Assembly: GCA_018881555.1 (NCBI GenBank)
Contig: JACAXG010000234.1
Location: 1-64,000, forward strand
Length of the DNA stretch: 64,000 nt
Direction: 5' to 3'
Origin: Amblyornis subalaris
Taxonomy: Eukaryota; Chordata; Aves; Passeriformes; Ptilonorhynchidae
In this document: in pieces, positions 59,992 through 64,000 of the stretch
Layout of the letters: every line of letters begins with the position of its first letter
Numbering within the stretch: the stretch's first letter is position 1
Translations under genes and position numbers: made by a program
The notes under the pieces: generated by a model
Database searches by the model: none
What the model saw: only the letters and a program-made list of their open reading frames with translations
Told to the model about the DNA's origin: nothing

Positions 59992-60413
59992 CAGAGGAGG
60001 CCACGGAGATGCTTCAAGTGCTAGAGCCCCTCTGCTCTGGAGCCAGGCTGGGAGAGCTGGGAGTGTTCACCTGGAGAAGAGAAGGCTCCAGGGAGACCTT
60101 AGAGCTCCTGCCAGTGCCTAAAGGGGCTTCAAGAGAGCTGGAGAGGGACTTGGGACAAGGGCCTGGAGGGACAGGCCAAGGGGGAATGGCTTCCCACTGC
60201 CAGAGGGCAGGGTTAGATGAGATATTGGGAAGGAATTCTTGGCTGTGTGAGGGTGGTGAGGCTGCCCCTGGATCCCTGGAAGTGCCCAAGCCCTGTCCAA
60301 CCTGGCCTTGGAGCAACCTGGGATAGTGGAAGGTGTCCCTGCCCATGGCAGGGGTTGAAATGAAATGAGCTTTGAGGTTCATTCCAACACCAACCGTTCT
60401 GGGGTTCTGTGAT
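59992..60413 (+). mobile_element. CR1 LINE 3' fragment (about 420 bp)
   Basis: Forward CR1 from 'gaggaggccacggagatgct' through 'ggagagctgggagtgttcac' and 'gggatagtggaaggtgtccc' to 'ttctggggttctgtgat'. A deletion of about 45 bases relative to other copies occurs after 'gagggtggtgaggc'. Confidence 0.93.
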
Positions 60414-60567
60414 CATTAACTTGATGTGAGCTATAGAGGTGGGTGACCCTGAGCCCCCTCCACTCTACACCACCCCCCACAAATGCCATTTCAGGTGCAC
60501 CCCCTCACAAATCCCTCTGTTCTGGAGGACTACACATCTGAGCATGCAACGCCTGGGCCCCTCACTC

Positions 60568-60860
60568 CAAGAAGGACATCGAGGGGCTGGAGCGTGTCCA
60601 GGGAAGGGAACAGAGCTGGGAAAGGAGCTGGAGCACCAGGAGCAGCTGAGGGAGCTGAGGGGGCCCCGCCTGGAGAAAAGGAGGCTCAGGGGGGACCTTC
60701 TGGCTCTCCACAGGAGACTCCCGGACAGGAGGGGGCAACCGGGGGGAGGTCGGGCTCTGCTCCCAGGGAATGAGGGACAGGATGAGAGGAAATGGCCTCA
60801 AGCTGTGCCAGGAGAGGTTCAGGTTGGACATTAGGAAGAATTTCTTCACTGAAGGGGTGA
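60568..60860 (+). mobile_element. CR1 LINE, second subfamily, left part of an interrupted element
   Basis: Forward: 'agaaggacatcgaggggctg', 'gcgtgtccagggaagggaa', 'ctgagggagctgagggggcc', 'ggttcaggttggacattagg', 'ttcttcactgaaggggtga'. The consensus continues at 61088, so the element is split by the CR1 at 60861-61087. Confidence 0.92.
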
Positions 60861-61087
60861 TGCCCATGAAGTTCCAGCTGAACATGAGGAAGAACTTTCC
60901 TGTGCAGTGACTGAGCACTGAACAGAGACCAGAGAGGATTTGGAGTCTCCATCAGTGGGGATATTCCACAACCATCTGGATGCAGTCCCGTGCCATGTGC
61001 TCTGGAATGACCATGCTTGAGCAAGGGGGTTGGACCAGATGTCCCACTGCTACCCCTTCCAAATTGACCTATTCTGTGATTCCTTGA
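60861..61087 (+). mobile_element. CR1 LINE inserted inside another CR1
   Basis: A forward CR1 3' end of the subfamily also seen at 1756-2134: 'gctgaacatgaggaagaact', 'ggtttgga..ctccatcagtgggg' in part, 'gcaagggggttggaccagat' and 'cctattctgtgattcc'. It interrupts the surrounding CR1 between 'ggggtga' and 'ttagacattggaag' and is therefore the younger insertion. A 4-base tgat occurs at both edges and may be a target duplication. Confidence 0.85.
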
Positions 61088-61264
61088 TTAGACATTGGAA
61101 GGGGCTGCCCAGGGAGGTGATGGAGTCCCCATGCCTGGAGGTGTCCAAGGAGCGACTGAACGTAGCGCTCAGTGCTCTGGTCTGGTTGACAAGGCGCTGA
61201 TGGGTCACAGGTTGGACTCGATGATCTTGGAGGTCTTTTCCACGCTAATTAACTCTGTGATTCA
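61088..61264 (+). mobile_element. CR1 LINE, right part of the interrupted element, abutting the KIF13B promoter
   Basis: 'gacattggaaggggctgccc', 'catgcctggaggtgtccaag', 'acaggttggactcgatgatc' and the tail 'taactctgtgattcag'. Its 3' terminus is about 40 bases from the first ZNF143-type site and 240 bases from the KIF13B start codon. Confidence 0.92.
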
Positions 61265-61303
61265 GCGAGTCCGCGTCCCTCCCAGCCGCGGACTACAGGC
61301 CGA

Positions 61304-61322
61304 ACTACCGCTCCCAGCGCGC
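61304..61322 (+). promoter_or_regulatory. ZNF143/Staf-type (SBS) site, forward
   Basis: ACTACCGCTCCCAGCGCGC matches the consensus ACTACAATTCCCAGCATGC at 15 of 19 positions, including the ACTAC and TCCCAGC cores. Confidence 0.6.
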
Positions 61323-61367
61323 CCCGCGGCGGGCTGCCGGGAGCTTCGGGGCGGGGCGCGGCGCGGT

Positions 61368-61386
61368 GCACGCTGGGAGTTGTAGT
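61368..61386 (-). promoter_or_regulatory. ZNF143/Staf-type (SBS) site, reverse
   Basis: On the minus strand ACTACAACTCCCAGCGTGC matches the consensus at 17 of 19 positions. It faces the forward site 45 bases upstream. Confidence 0.7.
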
Positions 61387-61505
61387 CCGGCCGGCATTGG
61401 CCCGGCGCAGCGCCTCCCTCCCCGGCGCTCCTCCCCGCTCCAGCTCTCCCTCGGCAGACGGAAGCCGGGCAGGGACGAGGGAGCCGGGAAGGCTGGAGCG
61501 GCAGG

Positions 61506-61560
61506 ATGGGGGACTCCAAAGTGAAGGTGGCGGTGCGTGTCCGCCCCATGAACCGGCGAG
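61506..61560 (+). CDS. KIF13B: KIF13B coding exon 1 (kinesin-3 motor, N-terminus)
   Basis: The exon encodes MGDSKVKVAVRVRPMNRR plus the first base of the next codon, then a canonical donor (gag|gtgag, intron from 61561). This is the start of the kinesin motor domain, first beta strand (KVAVRVRP). KIF13B begins MGDSKVKVAVRIRPMNRRE and its paralogue KIF13A begins MSDTKVKVAVRVRPMNRRE. The Gly-Asp-Ser at residues 2-4 indicates KIF13B, and Val in place of Ile at residue 12 is conservative. The phase-1 split after G fits a following Glu. The start context (caggATGG, A at -3, G at +4) is strong. KIF13B/GAKIN is a plus-end-directed microtubule motor that carries DLG1/SAP97 and PIP3-associated cargo and acts in neuronal polarity and endocytic traffic. 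All other exons lie beyond the window. Confidence 0.93.
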
Positions 61561-62954
61561 GTGAGACCCCCCCCCCCCATTCCTCAGCATCTCCCTCCCC
61601 TGTCCTTCCCGGGCGGGCGCGGGCCGGGGGTGCCGGTCCGAGGGGACAGGTGTCCAGCGGGACAGGTGTGCCCCAGTGCGGGTGTATCGGTGCGTGTCCG
61701 TGTGTGCGTGGTTATTGATCATGAATAAACACACTCTGGATAGGTGCAGGCGGGTCTGTGGCCGCAGCCGCGCTGTGCTCACCCCCCTCTCCCGATAGCC
61801 CTTTTCCTAAACGTGCCCGGGTTTATGGCTTTATTTTCCTTGCCCGCTTCCCCGGGGAACAGCCCTNTCCACACCTCCTGCACCTGCTTTACAGCCGGTT
61901 CCTGCTGGGAGAGCGCTTCCTTCTTCCTGCTGTGCGGTTTTGGGGGGAAATGCCTCTTTTTCTGCGTTTTTGTCCCGTGCTAATTCATCCCGCCGCTCTC
62001 CAACCCTAATTCCTGCCCCTCGGTGCTGGAGTGGGACGCTGTTAACCAGATGACAGCGACACAAGGGCAAAAACAAGCAAGAAGATACAGAAGAGGAAGC
62101 GAGAATTGACAAGAGAATTTTTTTTGTTGTTGTTTTTGGGTTGTTGGTGGTTTTTTTTCCCCCTCAACGAAACTTGCNTAAGGGTTATGTTAATCAGACC
62201 GTGGTCTGGGCAGCTGTTTGAATGTTTATTACTCGTCTTAATTAGAAAAACTTGCTCTAGATGATGAGGAAGCGAGTATGAAAAGGCAGCTTCAGCCAAG
62301 GAATGGGAAGGTGAAGAAGGCAGAAATCCAAGAAATGTGTAGGGTGGTTTTGTGTTTATCCCACATTCTCACAGGAGTATGCCAGTAATTCCTTTTGGGG
62401 AAAGGGAATCCAGTGAAGTCAGTTTAGTATTTGAAGCAAAGAAGGAGGGAGAGGGAAAGCCCTTTATCTTTGACATAAACTGAAACAAAATAACTTACTA
62501 GTCCTTTTCAATTAAAAAAAAGAGAAAAAAGGTTAAAGTATTGAATACAGTGTTTCTGCACCTTTTAAAATGACAGCAGGGGAATATTCCCTGAGTTCAC
62601 AAGGGCTCCTGAGTCCCACTTCTAGAACAAGAGATGGAGTTGATATCTTTACAGTCTGTTGGTTTAGGGACATAGAGGATGTTTTGACCAAAACCTGCAT
62701 TTTGTTAAACTTCAAGTGTCAGCTCTCAAATCTGAGGAGGGATCCATCCTTGTGGAGAATTGCTTGGAGGAGATGGAGTGAGAGTGTGGAGGCGTTGGCG
62801 GGAGCTGGGAGAGGAGCTGGAAGGTGGTGCTTGGTGTCAGTGACAGACTTGGGCTTTCCTCTTGCTCATGTCCCTTTCCTGACATAGGTCATTTCCTTGG
62901 CTGTGTCCCAGATGTCTCCTGACTGCTTGGTGCTNCTCACCCCCGGGATTAGAC

Positions 62955-63060
62955 AATAATTCAGGTTGGATTCAGAGGAGATGAGGTTGCACAGGGCCAT
63001 GCTCAGTGAAGTTTTGAATCTCTGGAGATGAGTAATGCACCTCTCCCTCTCACAAATATC
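62955..63060 (-). mobile_element. Doubtful, very old CR1 remnant
   Basis: 'gagatgaggttgcacagggcc' in part and 'gaatctctggagatg' follow the order of the minus-strand CR1 phrases 'ggttgcccagagcc' and 'gaacacttccagggatg', with many mismatches. Consensus alignment is needed. Confidence 0.3.
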
Positions 63061-63199
63061 CTGCATCTGTTCAGCTCTGAGTTTGTCCACGTGTCCCTTT
63101 CCAGCCAGGGACTGAGTTCTGTAGGAAATATATGTGGGGAAGAAGAGAGGGAGCTAAAGGAATCTAGAGGAAATCTAGATTGTATCTTGTTATTCTCTT

Positions 63200-63245
63200 T
63201 CATAGAATATCCTGAGTTGGAAGAGATCTACAAGTCCAACTTCTG
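63200..63245 (-). mobile_element. CR1 LINE 3'-end remnant
   Basis: 'tcatagaatatcctgagttg', 'gaagagatctacaagtccaa' is the minus-strand terminus of the second CR1 subfamily (compare 23451 onward). Homology fades after 63245. Confidence 0.75.
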
Positions 63246-64000
63246 TCTGTCTTTTATTCTGTATAAACTTTAAAATGTTATGGAGAGGATGACTCCTGTC
63301 AGGAGGCTTGTCCAGGAGTGAAGGACATTTGAGGATCAGTTCTTGATGCTTATCAGAGAGAAGGGGGCCTGAACCCCCAACTCTTGGCAGTCTGCAGCTA
63401 TGAAACATCCTGATATTTGTGAGTGATATCTAAATCCATTTAAGTCTAGCCTAAAAGATCCATGTCTTTTTCTCCCTCAAACAAAATGTCCTGGAATTGT
63501 TGGGGTTTTTTTCCCAGCAGATTTTTTGTCACAGTCCAGATGTTTTGGTCAGGTCTAAACAGCTGAAACCTCCATGTGGTATTTCTGATGTACCTAGAAT
63601 TTATAGAAACAAACAGTGATGTCGAGGCTGCTGTTTGTCTTACCTATTTAATGTTAAATTTAAGAATTTGAGCCACTGATTTTCTGAAGAGTCATCCGCT
63701 TGCAAGACTTCTGTGGCTTTGCCTTTTTTAATAGGCTTTGAGGCAAGAGGCAGCTTTCCTGGAAGCTCTTTCATACCCATTTTGTTCTGAGCAGTATTTG
63801 TATGGAGTTCTGGGGCTTTGGACCTGAAGCAAGTATTTGTTTTCTTCAGGATCACGAGTAATGTTCTTTCCTTTCCTCTGCACCGAAGGGCTTAACATTG
63901 CAAACCTGTCAGATGGCTGAGACTGTGGAAAGTTAAGCTTTGAAATTCTTAGTGTTTACTTGTGGTGGTGGTGGTTGTCTTTGGTGTTTGAGTTATGAAT

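Larger units (their letters stand above)
61265..61505 (+). promoter_or_regulatory. KIF13B: KIF13B promoter and 5' untranslated region (CpG island, TATA-less)
   Basis: An abrupt change at 61265 from CR1 to very GC- and CpG-rich DNA. It holds two inverted ZNF143-type sites, a GC box (ggggcggggc, 61348-61357, SP1/KLF type) and an inverted CCAAT box (ATTGG, 61396-61400, NF-Y type). There is no TATA box. This is the usual layout of a housekeeping-like vertebrate promoter. The transcription start cannot be fixed from sequence, but is probably between about 61400 and 61480. Confidence 0.75.
61561..64000 (+). other. KIF13B: KIF13B intron 1 (5' part)
   Basis: It starts with a consensus donor (gtgag) and a C-rich tract. 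The first 500 bases are still CpG-rich, and the rest becomes AT-rich. I find no frame resembling the second KIF13B exon (expected to begin ETDLHTKC-like), so the acceptor is beyond 64000. Old CR1 remnants lie at 62955-63060 (doubtful) and 63200-63245. Confidence 0.8.

Noticed and set aside
61506..61560. Assignment to KIF13A instead of KIF13B
   Set aside because: Residues 2-4 are Gly-Asp-Ser as in KIF13B, not Ser-Asp-Thr as in KIF13A; only residue 12 (Val) agrees with KIF13A.
61506..61718. 70-codon frame continuing through the exon 1 donor
   Set aside because: Beyond 61560 the frame runs into a C-homopolymer and intronic sequence; the kinesin sequence stops exactly at the GTGAG donor.
1..64000. 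CRISPR arrays, operons, phage or other prokaryotic systems, tRNA or rRNA genes
   Set aside because: The sequence is vertebrate in character, with CR1 LINEs, introns and CpG islands; none of these features was seen.

Overview
The window looks like single-copy vertebrate DNA from a bird. About 28 fragments of CR1 (chicken repeat 1) LINEs are scattered through it, nearly all short 3' ends. I recognise no L1, Alu/B1-type SINE or other mammalian repeat. Genes are sparse, introns and intergenic DNA dominate, and the two loci I can name fall in a segment related to human 8p. Single N characters occur every few hundred bases, and there is one 70-N gap (32728-32797), so this is a draft assembly.

Layout. 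Positions 1-145 may be the C-terminal end of an unidentified lysine-rich protein on the + strand. A 260-bp acidic-codon hexamer repeat and AATAAA signals follow. From 0.8 to 25.4 kb the DNA is intergenic, with many CR1 fragments, including a 5'-inverted copy, a CR1 ORF2 fragment and inverted pairs. From about 25.4 to 41.1 kb no CR1 is recognisable. The centre of this desert is a large CpG island (about 33-39 kb) holding the microRNA gene miR-124, of the miR-124-1 / Rncr3 type. From 41 to 61 kb CR1-bearing intergenic DNA resumes. At 61.27-61.56 kb lie the promoter and first coding exon of the kinesin-3 motor KIF13B (+ strand). The rest of the window is KIF13B intron 1.

The most striking feature is a tandem duplication of 2,081-bp periodicity (33988-36036 and 36069-38117). 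It places two identical miR-124 hairpins (34799-34883 and 36880-36964) head to tail. I detected only four substitutions between the units, all in the first 95 bp beside the junction. The junction carries an N and a 34-nt polypyrimidine string that is also present inside each unit. This makes an assembly artefact at least as likely as a true recent duplication of a brain-specific microRNA gene.

The miR-124 locus and KIF13B do not form an operon-like unit. They are neighbours about 24 kb apart, each with its own CpG-rich promoter. The intergenic DNA has several AT-rich, homeodomain/POU-motif-rich blocks that look like conserved enhancers, but their conservation cannot be tested here.
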